Counted from the stretch's first letter, positions 1 to 8,661 are shown. The stretch is 64,000 nucleotides of DNA from Pseudophaeobacter flagellatus (GCF_021228235.1 NZ_JAJQRG010000009.1:62001-126000); one strand, 5' to 3'. Numbers and translations: made by a program. The notes: generated by a model not told the origin, from the sequence alone.

Positions 1-35
1 CGGGTAGGCTTGACCTCACCCGATAGGAGATTTCA

Positions 36-1346
36 ATGTCAGAACGTCCGGGCAATGCCCTTATGCCAAACCTGCTCACCCCAATGGATCTTGAACCGAA
101 CTGGGAATGGCGCGACAAGCTGCCAGCCCATGGCCACATGTCCGTGGATTTTGAACGCCGCATCGACCACGATCGCCTGCGTCGTTACCGCCTTGCGCGG
201 ACTCGTCAGTCTCTTAAGAACTCGAACGCGGGCACGCTGCTCTTGTTTGATGTGAACAATATCCGCTACGTCTCGGCCACCAAGATTGGCGAATGGGAAC
301 GCGACAAGATGTGCCGCTTCTGTCTGTTGACAGGTGACGACAGCCCCTATGTCTGGGATTTTGGATCAGCAGCAGAGCATCACAAGCGGCATTCCGACTG
401 GCTGGAACCCAGCCACTGCCTCGCCGGCGTTGTCGGCATGCGCGGAACCATCCCGCCAGAATTCGGCTTGATGCAGAAGTATGCCAAGCAGATCGCCGGT
501 TTGATCCGCGATGCCGGTATGGCCGATATGCCCGTTGGTGTGGATTACGCTGAAACGGCAATGTTCCACGCGCTGCAGCAAGAAGGGCTCAATGTGGTCG
601 ATGGCCAGCAGATCATGTTGGCGGCACGCGAAATCAAGAATACGGATGAAATCCAGCTTTTGACCCAAGCCGCTGCCATGGTCGATGGCGTCTATCACAT
701 GATCTACGAAGAGCTGAAACCTGGCATCCGCGAGAACGATATCGTCGCTCTGTCCAACAAAATGCTCTACGAGATGGGCTCTGACGATGTGGAGGCGATC
801 AACGCCATTTCTGGTGAACGCTGCAATCCGCATCCGCACAACTTTACAGATCGCCTTATCCGCCCCGGCGATCAGGCCTTCTTTGATATTCTGCAGTCTT
901 ATCAGGGCTATCGGACCTGTTATTACCGGACCTTCAACGTGGGCCGTGCGACACCGTCGCAAAACGATGCCTACGTGAAGGCGCGTGAATGGATTGATGC
1001 CTCTATCGCGATGATCAAACCGGGCGTGAGCACTGACAAAGTTGCCGAAGTTTGGCCGACAGCCCAATCGCTTGGCTTTGCGAATGAAGACCAAGCCTTC
1101 GGCCTTCAGTTCGGTCACGGCCTCGGTCTGGCGCTGCACGAACGGCCGATCATCAGCCGCGCGGTCAGCATGGATCACCCGATGGAGATCAAGACCGGCA
1201 TGGTCTTTGCACTGGAAACCTACTGCCCGGCGACTGACGGATATTCTGCTGCACGGATTGAGGAAGAAGTCGTCGTCACCGAGACAGGTTGCGAAGTCAT
1301 CAGCCTATTCCCGGCCGAAGAACTGCCGATCGCCAACCGCTACTGA
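36..1346 (+). CDS. M24-family (creatinase/aminopeptidase P fold) metallohydrolase with an altered metal site
   Basis: The 436-residue protein has an N-terminal creatinase-like domain (about residues 40-200) and a C-terminal pita-bread M24 domain (about 205-430). Aligned by eye to the five canonical metal ligands, D284, H361 (in GHGLG), E394 and E409 are present. The second aspartate, expected 11 residues after the first, is C295 (GYRTCYYRTF instead of the usual GYxxDxTRTF). The family includes prolidases, creatinase, ectoine hydrolase and the DMSP lyase DddP, so the name does not fix the reaction. It leads an operon with 2-oxoacid dehydrogenase and aldehyde dehydrogenase genes, which suggests it opens a catabolic route by cleaving a small amide- or ester-like substrate. 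A TAGGAGAT ribosome binding site lies just before the ATG and supports this start. The substrate is unknown. Confidence 0.85.
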   Translation: MSERPGNALMPNLLTPMDLEPNWEWRDKLPAHGHMSVDFERRIDHDRLRRYRLARTRQSLKNSNAGTLLLFDVNNIRYVSATKIGEWERDKMCRFCLLTGDDSPYVWDFGSAAEHHKRHSDWLEPSHCLAGVVGMRGTIPPEFGLMQKYAKQIAGLIRDAGMADMPVGVDYAETAMFHALQQEGLNVVDGQQIMLAAREIKNTDEIQLLTQAAAMVDGVYHMIYEELKPGIRENDIVALSNKMLYEMGSDDVEAINAISGERCNPHPHNFTDRLIRPGDQAFFDILQSYQGYRTCYYRTFNVGRATPSQNDAYVKAREWIDASIAMIKPGVSTDKVAEVWPTAQSLGFANEDQAFGLQFGHGLGLALHERPIISRAVSMDHPMEIKTGMVFALETYCPATDGYSAARIEEEVVVTETGCEVISLFPAEELPIANRY

Positions 1347-1419
1347 CCGGCGGACGAACCCTGCTCTGCATGCTCTCCCTATTCAGAGCAGGGATCACCC
1401 TATCGCCCAAGAGGACATC

Positions 1420-2397
1420 ATGGCCAAGACCAAGACCAACACCGAAGATTACCTGCGGATGTACAAGCAGATGGTCCGCATCCGTTCTTTCGAGGACAAT
1501 GCCAACCAGCTTTACCTTTCAGCCAAGATGCCGGGGTTGACCCATATGTATTCCGGCGAAGAGGCTGTCGCCGTCGGTATCTGTGAAGCGTTGACAGACG
1601 ATGATCGCATCACCTCGACGCACCGGGGCCATGGTCATTGCGTGGCCAAAGGCGCGAACTTCAGAGAAATGTTCTGCGAACTCCTAGGCAAGGAAGAAGG
1701 CTATTGCCGCGGCAAGGGCGGCTCGATGCACATTGCGGATCAAAGCCACGGAAACCTTGGGGCCAACGCGATCGTTGGTGGCTCGATGGGGATCGCCACA
1801 GGCTCCGCGCTTCGGGCGAAATTGCAAGGTGCAGACGATGTGACGGTTTGTTTCTTCGGCGATGGAGCCACCGCGCAGGGCCTGCTTTACGAGGTGATGA
1901 ACATGGCCGCGTTGTGGAACCTTCCGGTGATCTACGCTTGCGAAAACAACGGCTACTCCGAATACACCAAAACCGAGGAAATCGCCGCTGGCTCAATCAC
2001 TGCGCGCGCCGAGGCTTTTGGCATCGAGGCCCATCAGGTCGATGGGCAAGATGTTATGGCCGTCAACGAACTGACCCAAAAGCTTGTCGCGCGTGCGCGC
2101 AAAGGCGAGGGCCCGTTCTTTATGGAACTGATGACCTATCGCTATCACGGCCATCATGTAGGCGACATCAACCGCGAATATTACCGTTCCAAGGAAGAAG
2201 AGCTTGATTGGAAGGAAAACCGCGATCCGATCATCAAATTCCGTGGCTGGCTTGTAGAGCAAGGTATCGCCTCTGAGGGCGAGATCGAGGTGATGAATGC
2301 CGAGATCAAGAAAGACGCCGAAGAAGCCGTCGAATATGCGCTGGCCGCGAAGTACCCCGCCGAAAGTGAAGTCGACATGCACGTGTTTGCGGATTGA
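1420..2397 (+). CDS. 2-oxoacid/acetoin-type dehydrogenase E1 component, alpha subunit
   Basis: This 325-residue protein is the thiamine diphosphate-binding E1 alpha subunit of a 2-oxoacid dehydrogenase complex. The TPP motif is visible as GDGATAQG followed about 25 residues later by ENNGYS, and the family signature HRGHGHCVAKG sits near residue 70. Length and sequence style resemble acetoin dehydrogenase AcoA and short pyruvate dehydrogenase alpha chains. The start is the ATG preceded by AGAGGACATC; longer upstream readings run over the preceding gene in another frame. The beta subunit follows 11 bases downstream. Because the operon also carries an M24 hydrolase and an aldehyde dehydrogenase, the true substrate could be acetoin, pyruvate or a different 2-oxoacid, and sequence alone does not decide. 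Confidence 0.9.
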   Translation: MAKTKTNTEDYLRMYKQMVRIRSFEDNANQLYLSAKMPGLTHMYSGEEAVAVGICEALTDDDRITSTHRGHGHCVAKGANFREMFCELLGKEEGYCRGKGGSMHIADQSHGNLGANAIVGGSMGIATGSALRAKLQGADDVTVCFFGDGATAQGLLYEVMNMAALWNLPVIYACENNGYSEYTKTEEIAAGSITARAEAFGIEAHQVDGQDVMAVNELTQKLVARARKGEGPFFMELMTYRYHGHHVGDINREYYRSKEEELDWKENRDPIIKFRGWLVEQGIASEGEIEVMNAEIKKDAEEAVEYALAAKYPAESEVDMHVFAD

Positions 2398-2408
2398 GGA
2401 GATCAGAT

Positions 2409-3404
2409 ATGAGAAACATTACCCTGTCCCAAGCCGTGAACGAGGCTTTCGCCGAAGAAATGCGACGGGATGAGACGGTGTTCATCATCGGCGAAGACGT
2501 CGCCGAAGCAGGCACGCCATTCAAGATTCTGTCCGGACTGGTCGAAGAATTTGGCACCGAGCGCGTGATTGACACGCCAATTGCGGAACCTGGTTTTATG
2601 GGCCTTGCCGTTGGCGCGGCCATGACCGGCTCGCGCCCTGTGGTCGATCTGATGTTTGGCGATTTCATCTTTCTGATCATGGATCAGCTGTGCAATCAGG
2701 CCGCCAAGACGCATTACATGTCAGGCGGCAAGATGAACGCACCACTCGTGGTGCGAACCAACATGGGCGCAACCCGCCGTTCGGCCGCGCAGCACAGCCA
2801 GTCTTTGCACGCTTTGGTGGCGCATATTCCAGGTCTGAAGGTGGCCATGCCATCCTCTGCCTACGAGGCCAAGGGTTTGTTGAAATCCGCGATCCGTGAC
2901 AACAATCCTGTCGTCATCTTCGAAGACAAGTTGATGTACAACGACAAGGCCGAAGTCCCTGAAGAGGAATATTTGATCCCCTTCGGCGAAGCGAACGTGA
3001 AACGGTCAGGCAGGGATATCACCCTAATCGGCACGTCCTCTATGGTACAAGTCTGCGAGGCTGCCGCTGAAATCCTCGCCAAAGAGGGCATAGAAGCCGA
3101 AGTCATCGACCCGCGCACAATCGTGCCACTGGACGAAGAGACTCTAATCGCATCTGCTAAGAAAACCAGTCGCGTCATCGTTGTGGATGAAGGTCACCAA
3201 AGCTTTGGTGTGACAAGTGAAATCGCCAGCCGGATAAATGAAAAGGCATTCTACCACCTTGATGCGCCTGCGATGCGTATGGGGGCGATGGATGTGCCTG
3301 TGCCATTCTCACCCGCGCTCGAAGATATCACGGTGCCCACGCCTGAAGGCGTCGCAGAACAGGCGCGAAAACTTATGAGTGGGGAGATGATCCATGCCGC
3401 ATGA
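2409..3404 (+). CDS. 2-oxoacid/acetoin-type dehydrogenase E1 component, beta subunit
   Basis: This 331-residue protein is the E1 beta subunit, which with the upstream alpha subunit forms the decarboxylating heterotetramer. It has the N-terminal transketolase-like pyrimidine-binding domain (IIGEDVAEAGTPFK near residue 28, then PIAEPGFMGLAVGAA) and the C-terminal transketolase domain (IDPRTIVPLDEETL, then VVDEGHQSFG). The ATG is preceded by GAGGAGATCAGAT, a strong ribosome binding site. The last codons overlap the first 11 bases of the next gene, which implies translational coupling with the lipoyl-bearing E2-like protein. Family identification is firm; substrate is not. Confidence 0.9.
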   Translation: MRNITLSQAVNEAFAEEMRRDETVFIIGEDVAEAGTPFKILSGLVEEFGTERVIDTPIAEPGFMGLAVGAAMTGSRPVVDLMFGDFIFLIMDQLCNQAAKTHYMSGGKMNAPLVVRTNMGATRRSAAQHSQSLHALVAHIPGLKVAMPSSAYEAKGLLKSAIRDNNPVVIFEDKLMYNDKAEVPEEEYLIPFGEANVKRSGRDITLIGTSSMVQVCEAAAEILAKEGIEAEVIDPRTIVPLDEETLIASAKKTSRVIVVDEGHQSFGVTSEIASRINEKAFYHLDAPAMRMGAMDVPVPFSPALEDITVPTPEGVAEQARKLMSGEMIHAA

Positions 3405-4683
3405 GGTGATCATGCCCGCGCTCGGCATGGCGCAGGATACTGGGTTGATCGTCTCGTGGCACAAAAATGCCGGTGACGCAGTCAGCGTGGGTGACGTGCT
3501 GTTCGAGGTCGAAACGGACAAAGCCACAATGGAGGTAGAGGCCCAAGCTAAGGGTTTTCTCTCGAACGTAGGCTTTGCTGCGGGCTCTGATGTGCCGGTG
3601 GGTGATGTTATCGCGCTGATCAGCGAAACAGCCGAGGCTGCCGCCGACGCAGCGGCAGGCGCGCCTGCCGCTGCACCCGCCAATGAACTGCCCTCGGGCA
3701 AAGAGGTGATCATGCCCGCGCTTGGCATGGCGCAGGACACCGGGTTGATTGTCGCTTGGCACAAATCGCTCGGCGATACGGTCAGCGCGGGGGATATCCT
3801 CTTCGAAGTTGAGACTGATAAGGCAACGATGGAAGTAGAAGCGGGCCATGACGGCTTTGTGGCCGCTTTGCTGGCAGAGGCAGGCGAAGCTGCTCCTGTC
3901 GGCGAGACGATTGCGATTATTTCGGGCGACAAGCCACAAAACCCCGTGCAACTCAGCCGCAACGCAACGCCGGCCCCAACGGGCAAAGCAGCCCAAGCGC
4001 TAGCCGAAGCTGAAGCAAAGTCTGCCCAAAAAGAAGCTGAACCGGTGAAGAAAGGCGGAGCAGTCTCCGCTGATGGGCGTATCTTGGCATCTCCAAAAGC
4101 AAGACGGCTTGCGCTGGAGCAAGGGCTGGACCTTGGCAGGTTGGTCCAAGTAGGCCATCCGCAACCCTATCATGCTGCCGATATCGAGATTTTGAAATCC
4201 TTACCCGAGAAACCTGCGGGAGGCGTAGTGGCCTCTGCTGCGCGCCGTCTTACGGCTGATCTGCCAAGCGAGGGCTTCGCCGCCTTTGCCGCATGGGCCA
4301 TCGATGCTGCAGGGATCACCGACCAGTACGCGCTTCTGGCTGGGCTGGCTGCTGCGAGCCTTGATCAGGGCGAGACAACAGTTGCGATCGAGAGCTTTGG
4401 CCAAACGAAAAGCTATGTCGCGCGGCCTGGCACCTTGGGGGATGTCGCCGAGGCAGACGAGGGGGCCTCAGCCGATCTCATCATCCGCGACCTTCGCATG
4501 AGCCGGATCTCCAGCGTCGATCAGGGCGTAGAGGACGTGCCGATTCTGACGCTTATGACCGCAGGCGATGGCCTGCTGATCACACTCGAATGCGCAAGCG
4601 ACAGTCTTACGGCCGCTCAAGCCATCACACTTCTTTCCAATTTTGCAGGCCGGATGGAGCAACCGCTCCGCCATCTGCTCTGA
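3394..4683 (+). CDS. E2-like double-lipoyl protein with a degenerate acyltransferase domain
   Basis: The 429-residue protein carries two lipoyl domains (about 3-76 and 103-176). Each has the motif ETDKATMEVE, with predicted lipoylated lysines K43 and K143 exactly 100 residues apart. Alanine/proline-rich linkers lead to a peripheral subunit-binding domain (about 224-266). The rest (about 270-429) resembles the end of an E2 catalytic domain: ADLIIRDLRM and the final LLSNFAGRMEQPLRHLL fit the family. However, it is shortened, and the invariant DHRxxxG segment is replaced by CASDSLTAA, so the catalytic histidine is gone. I infer that it serves as the swinging-arm subunit while the intact catalytic domain comes from the separate E2 encoded at 6137. 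The gene overlaps the E1 beta gene by 11 bases. Confidence 0.85.
   Translation: MPHEVIMPALGMAQDTGLIVSWHKNAGDAVSVGDVLFEVETDKATMEVEAQAKGFLSNVGFAAGSDVPVGDVIALISETAEAAADAAAGAPAAAPANELPSGKEVIMPALGMAQDTGLIVAWHKSLGDTVSAGDILFEVETDKATMEVEAGHDGFVAALLAEAGEAAPVGETIAIISGDKPQNPVQLSRNATPAPTGKAAQALAEAEAKSAQKEAEPVKKGGAVSADGRILASPKARRLALEQGLDLGRLVQVGHPQPYHAADIEILKSLPEKPAGGVVASAARRLTADLPSEGFAAFAAWAIDAAGITDQYALLAGLAAASLDQGETTVAIESFGQTKSYVARPGTLGDVAEADEGASADLIIRDLRMSRISSVDQGVEDVPILTLMTAGDGLLITLECASDSLTAAQAITLLSNFAGRMEQPLRHLL
3403..3850 (+). repeat. Direct repeat of the lipoyl-domain coding segment (300-base period)
   Basis: The segment starting at 3403 recurs at 3703, with GAGGTGATCATGCCCGCGCT at 3403 matching 3703 except for the last C/T position. 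Similarity continues for about 150 bases in each copy (3403-3550 and 3703-3850). It encodes the tandem lipoyl domains, so it is explained by domain duplication inside one gene. The high DNA identity at the copy starts suggests a recent duplication or ongoing gene conversion, and unequal recombination could change lipoyl domain number. Confidence 0.85.
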
Positions 4684-4701
4684 ACCATGGGGACTACGAA
4701 C

Positions 4702-6126
4702 ATGGAATGCACCGACCTTTATCTCAATGGCAAATGGGTCAAAACGGAGACGCGTTTTGACGTTATGAACCCCGCCACGGAGGAGGTTATCGCCTCGGTC
4801 GCTTCAGCCGATATCGCAGATGCGGATGCAGCTCTTGATGCTGCCGAAGCTGCGATGAAGGAATGGGCCGCGCGCACCCCGCGCCAGCGTTCTGAAGTGC
4901 TGCGCAAGGCCTGGGAATTGATGACCGAGCGCCTCGATGACTTTGCCCATCTGATCACTTTGGAAAACGGCAAGGCCCGCGCCGATGCGATGAGTGAGGC
5001 GACATATGCCGCAGAATTCTTCCGCTGGTTCGCAGAAGAGGCCGTGCGCGCCAATGGTCTGCTGACACATGCGCCTGCATCTGGTGCGCGCATTATGGTG
5101 CAGCACAAGCCAGCCGGTCTTGCTGTCCTGGTGACACCTTGGAACTACCCGGCGGCGATGGGCACCCGTAAGATTGCCCCTGCACTCGCCGCTGGCTGCG
5201 CCGTGATCATCAAGCCTGCTTCCGAGACACCGCTGACAATGCTGGCTCTCATGCCGCTTCTGGAAGAAGCAGGCGTGCCTGCTGGTCTGGTCAACGTGTT
5301 GCCGTCTAAACGCACTGGGGCTCTGGTAGATCACATGCTGCACGACCCACGCGTGCGGGTCGTCAGCTTTACAGGCTCAACTGGGGTAGGGCGTAAACTG
5401 CTACATTCTGCTGCTGATCAGGTTCTGAAACCCGCGATGGAATTGGGTGGCAACGCGCCAGTGGTGGTCTTTGAGGACGCCGACATGGATACTGCGATCG
5501 AAGGCACGATGTTGGCCAAGATGCGCAACCTCGGTGAGGCTTGTACCGCTGCCAACCGCATTTACGTGCATGAAAGCATCGCCGATGAATTCACCAAACG
5601 TCTTTCTGAGGCGATGTCCGCGCTGAAAATAGGTGACGGTACCGATCCATCGGTTGATGTTGGCCCACTGGTCAATGCTGACACCCGAGACAAGGTTGCT
5701 AAGTTCGTCAACGACGCCGTTGCAAAAGGCGCGAAGATCGAATGCGGGGGCATAGCGCCAAATGGCAAGGGTTTCTACTACCCGCCAACGGTTCTATCGA
5801 ACGTACCAGAGAACGCTGAATGCGTGCGCGACGAGATCTTCGGTCCGGTCGCCGCGATCCAGACCTTTAAAGATCAGGAAGACGTTATCGCCCGTGCCAA
5901 TGACACCGAATATGGCCTTGTCGCCTATGTCTTCTCCGAAGATATGAAACGTGCGTTGCATGTGTGCGAGCGGCTGGAATACGGCATGGTTGGTCTCAAC
6001 CGTGGTCTGGTCTCCGACCCTGCGGCGCCATTCGGGGGGGTGAAGCAATCGGGTCTGGGCCGTGAAGGTGGTCACGAGGGTATGCTGGAATTCATGGAAA
6101 CCCAGTATATTTCGGCCAGCTGGTAA
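4702..6126 (+). CDS. NAD(P)+-dependent aldehyde dehydrogenase (succinate-semialdehyde dehydrogenase-like)
   Basis: This 474-residue aldehyde dehydrogenase superfamily enzyme oxidises an aldehyde to a carboxylic acid. Visible motifs are the Rossmann-fold segment VTPWNYPAAMGTRKIAPALA, the nucleotide-binding FTGSTGVGRKL, the general-base ELGGNAPVVV, the catalytic-cysteine region (LGEACTAANR) and the C-terminal PFGGVKQSGLGREGG, the last typical of the GabD-like branch. The start at 4702 is preferred because GGGGA lies about 10 bases upstream; an ATG at 4687 in the same frame would add five residues. It sits between the two E2-like genes of a 2-oxoacid dehydrogenase operon, an unusual place. Its substrate is probably an intermediate of the same pathway, for example a semialdehyde. 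Confidence 0.88.
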   Translation: MECTDLYLNGKWVKTETRFDVMNPATEEVIASVASADIADADAALDAAEAAMKEWAARTPRQRSEVLRKAWELMTERLDDFAHLITLENGKARADAMSEATYAAEFFRWFAEEAVRANGLLTHAPASGARIMVQHKPAGLAVLVTPWNYPAAMGTRKIAPALAAGCAVIIKPASETPLTMLALMPLLEEAGVPAGLVNVLPSKRTGALVDHMLHDPRVRVVSFTGSTGVGRKLLHSAADQVLKPAMELGGNAPVVVFEDADMDTAIEGTMLAKMRNLGEACTAANRIYVHESIADEFTKRLSEAMSALKIGDGTDPSVDVGPLVNADTRDKVAKFVNDAVAKGAKIECGGIAPNGKGFYYPPTVLSNVPENAECVRDEIFGPVAAIQTFKDQEDVIARANDTEYGLVAYVFSEDMKRALHVCERLEYGMVGLNRGLVSDPAAPFGGVKQSGLGREGGHEGMLEFMETQYISASW

Positions 6127-6136
6127 GGGGACGAAT

Positions 6137-7012
6137 ATGTCAGACGTCATCGCACCTCCTTCGGTCAAGGCTCTTGCCCGCGAAAAGGGGATCGACCTGG
6201 AAAAGCTTGCCAAAGAGCTTGGGCGCACTTCGATCGCGCGTGAAGACTTGGACGGAAAGTCAAAACCCGCACCTGCCGGTGACATCTCTTATTGGGATGT
6301 AGATCACAGCGCCTTTGGCCCGGTGAGCGAAGAGCCCATGAGCCGGTTTGCGCAAATCGCTTCGGCCAATCTGGCGGCGGCGAATACACTGATCCCGCAG
6401 GTCACGCACCATGATCGCGCGAATGTCACAGCTATTGAGGCCCTGCGAAAGGAACTCAAGTCCGAATCACAGGTGCGGGGTGTCAAGTTGACGGCGCTTG
6501 CCTTTCAGGTGAAGGCACTTGCACGCGCGCTGCGCGAGTTTCCAAGGTTTAACGCGTCGATCAGCGCTGATGTTAAAACCCTGATCTTGAAGGACTATGT
6601 CCATATCGGGATTGCCGTGGATACAGCCCATGGGCTGATGGTTCCGGTTATTCGGGACGCCGATAAGAAAGGTCTCTGGCAAATCGGGGCCGAAATCACC
6701 GATCTGGCCAGCCGCGCACAAGCGCGCAAAATTGGGCCTGACGAAATGGGTGGAGCATCCATGTCAATCTCTAACCTGGGCGGAATTGGGGGCACGGCGT
6801 TCACGCCAATCGTGAATCCACCTGAAGTTGCCATTCTGGGCATCACAAAGACAGAGACTGTGACGGTTTGGGACGGCGACACACCGCGCCCCCTGCCCAT
6901 GGTGCCGCTGGACCTGAGCTATGATCACCGAGTGATCAATGGCGCGGAGGCCGCGCGGTTCATGACCTATCTGGCGGGGCTGATCGCTGATCCGCGTCGC
7001 ATCATGGTTTAG
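6137..7012 (+). CDS. Lipoyl-less E2 dihydrolipoamide acyltransferase (subunit-binding plus catalytic domain)
   Basis: This 291-residue protein starts directly with a peripheral subunit-binding domain (about residues 7-40, SVKALAREKGIDLEKL). It continues into the chloramphenicol-acetyltransferase-like E2 catalytic domain (about 62-291). The catalytic motif is intact as LSYDHRVINGAEAA, with H264 as the active-site histidine, and the family signature SISNLGGIGGTAFTPI is present. There is no lipoyl domain, so it must receive its acyl group from a lipoyl arm on another protein, most plausibly the double-lipoyl protein at 3394. An AAGGGGACGAAT ribosome binding site precedes the ATG. Spacing to the aldehyde dehydrogenase is 10 bases and to the E3 gene 9 bases, so all belong to one transcript. 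Confidence 0.9.
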   Translation: MSDVIAPPSVKALAREKGIDLEKLAKELGRTSIAREDLDGKSKPAPAGDISYWDVDHSAFGPVSEEPMSRFAQIASANLAAANTLIPQVTHHDRANVTAIEALRKELKSESQVRGVKLTALAFQVKALARALREFPRFNASISADVKTLILKDYVHIGIAVDTAHGLMVPVIRDADKKGLWQIGAEITDLASRAQARKIGPDEMGGASMSISNLGGIGGTAFTPIVNPPEVAILGITKTETVTVWDGDTPRPLPMVPLDLSYDHRVINGAEAARFMTYLAGLIADPRRIMV

Positions 7013-7021
7013 GGGGCGGAC

Positions 7022-8401
7022 ATGGCTGAAAATCATGCACCATTCATTGTCTTGGGCGCAGGTCCGGGTGGCTATGCCTGTGCTTTTCGCGCGGCAGACC
7101 TAGGGCTGGATGTAACCCTTGTGGACCCGCGCGCCAGCCTTGGCGGCGTTTGCCTGAACGAAGGGTGTATCCCCTCCAAAACGCTGCTCCACGCCGCCGA
7201 AGTGATCCGCGAAGCGGCGCATATGGACGACTGGGGGATCGGATTTGCCAAGCCCAAGATTGATCTGGACGCCCTGCGCGCCAAAAAGGACGACATTGTC
7301 GGTCAACTGACTGGCGGTCTCGGTGGTTTGGCCAAGCGCCGCAAAGTGACCGTGGTTCGCGGTACAGCGAAATTCACCGACGCAAACAGCCTTGAGATCG
7401 ACGGCAAAAGCTGGAGCTTTGACAAGGCTGTGATCGCCGTAGGTTCGGCCCCCGTACAATTGCCGGGATGGCCAGAAGATGACCGAATCTGGAACTCGAC
7501 CGCCGCACTCGAGCTGCGCAACGTGCCCAAACGGCTGGCCATTGTTGGCGGCGGGATAATTGGCCTCGAAATGGCTACGGTCTATTCAACTCTCGGCTCT
7601 GATGTCACCGTGATCGAATTCATGGACCAGATCGCGCCGGGCGCGGATGCTGAGGCTGTCAAAATCCTCGCCGCCGCGTTGGAAGGGCAAGGCGTGACGC
7701 TCCATACCGCCACCAAGGTCGCAGAGGTGGCAGCCACCAAAGCCGCGCTAAGCCTGTCTTGCGAAGGCATATTTGAAGGAACGATCAAGGCCGACGCGAT
7801 CATTCAGGCGGTCGGACGTCGTTCGAACGGGGCGAAGGTCTCCCCCGAAAACGCAGGCGTCACGATGGACGAACGCGGCATTATTGCAATTGATGACAGC
7901 TGCCGCACGAATGTGGATGGTATCTTCGCTATTGGCGACGTGACGGGTAACCCTATGCTGGCGCACCGTGCCACCCATCAAGGTCATGTCGTGGCCGAAG
8001 TCGCGGCGGGTCATGCTTCGGCACTGGATACTGATCTGATTCCCTCGGTTGCCTACACAAGCCCTGAGCTGGCTTGGGCTGGTCTGACACAAGCGCAAGC
8101 CAAAGACGCAGGGACGCCTCATAAGGTCGCCAGCTTCCCTTGGGCTGCAAGTGGACGTAATCTTGCATCAGGCGGTGGTGATGGATTGACAAAAATCGTC
8201 TATGAACCTGAGAGCCACCGTGTCCTTGGCGCGACCCTCGTGGGCCGCAACGCGGGTGAGTTGCTTGCCGAACTTGTGCTGGCGATGGAAATGAGCGCGA
8301 CGCTCGAAGACATCGCCCTTACCGTTCATGCGCATCCGACTCTTTCCGAAACGGTCGCTTTCGCGTCAGAACGGGCGCTTGGCACGCTGACGGACTTGTA
8401 A
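7022..8401 (+). CDS. lpdA: Dihydrolipoyl dehydrogenase (E3)
   Basis: This 459-residue flavoprotein disulfide reductase re-oxidises dihydrolipoamide on the complex, passing electrons through FAD to NAD+. It has the FAD-binding VLGAGPGGYACAFRAADLG near the N-terminus, the redox disulfide C44/C49 in GGVCLNEGCIPSKT, an NAD-binding VGGGIIGLEMATVYSTLGS, the second FAD motif TNVDGIFAIGDVTG, and the C-terminal HAHPTLSE with the active-site histidine. It is the last gene of the operon, and its stop codon adjoins the decayed SDR reading frame. The symbol is the generic one for this activity; the genome may well have other copies for pyruvate and 2-oxoglutarate dehydrogenases. Confidence 0.93.
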   Translation: MAENHAPFIVLGAGPGGYACAFRAADLGLDVTLVDPRASLGGVCLNEGCIPSKTLLHAAEVIREAAHMDDWGIGFAKPKIDLDALRAKKDDIVGQLTGGLGGLAKRRKVTVVRGTAKFTDANSLEIDGKSWSFDKAVIAVGSAPVQLPGWPEDDRIWNSTAALELRNVPKRLAIVGGGIIGLEMATVYSTLGSDVTVIEFMDQIAPGADAEAVKILAAALEGQGVTLHTATKVAEVAATKAALSLSCEGIFEGTIKADAIIQAVGRRSNGAKVSPENAGVTMDERGIIAIDDSCRTNVDGIFAIGDVTGNPMLAHRATHQGHVVAEVAAGHASALDTDLIPSVAYTSPELAWAGLTQAQAKDAGTPHKVASFPWAASGRNLASGGGDGLTKIVYEPESHRVLGATLVGRNAGELLAELVLAMEMSATLEDIALTVHAHPTLSETVAFASERALGTLTDL

Positions 8402-8412
8402 AATCGCTTGGG

Positions 8413-8661
8413 TCACAAATTGACCTGAGCGGAAAGACTGCGCTCGTGACCGATGTCAGCCGCGGGATCGGTTTGGCCATTGCGCGGGTTTTGGCGCAAT
8501 GTGGCGCAGATGTCATTGGCGTTGGAACCACCATTTCCGGGCAAGGGCTTGCCGCGCATTTCGAGGGCTAGCCTAGCAAGTTTGCAGCTTGGGATTGTGA
8601 TCTGAGCGACCGTGAACAAATAAACCGCCTGATCGCCGAGTGCGATGCGGTAGGGCACCCA
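8413..8661 (+). pseudogene. Remnant of a short-chain dehydrogenase/reductase gene
   Basis: The frame beginning near 8413 reads as the N-terminal Rossmann half of an SDR enzyme: IDLSGKTALVTDVSRGIGLA (a TGxxxGIG motif with the first glycine changed to D), then ARVLAQCGADVIGVG. A TAG stop interrupts it at about 8569, after which SDR-like sequence resumes (WDCDLSDREQINRLIAECDA). Similarity stops near 8660, before the expected NNAG and YxxxK motifs, so more than half of the gene is missing. It starts immediately after the E3 stop codon with no separate ribosome binding site, so it may once have been the last gene of the operon. The stop and truncation make function unlikely. Confidence 0.7.

Noticed and set aside
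36-1346. DMSP lyase DddP as the identity of the first gene
   Set aside because: It shares the M24 fold only; the DddP N-terminal and metal-ligand sequence pattern are not matched and one ligand is a cysteine. Ectoine hydrolase was also considered, but no ectoine genes are adjacent.
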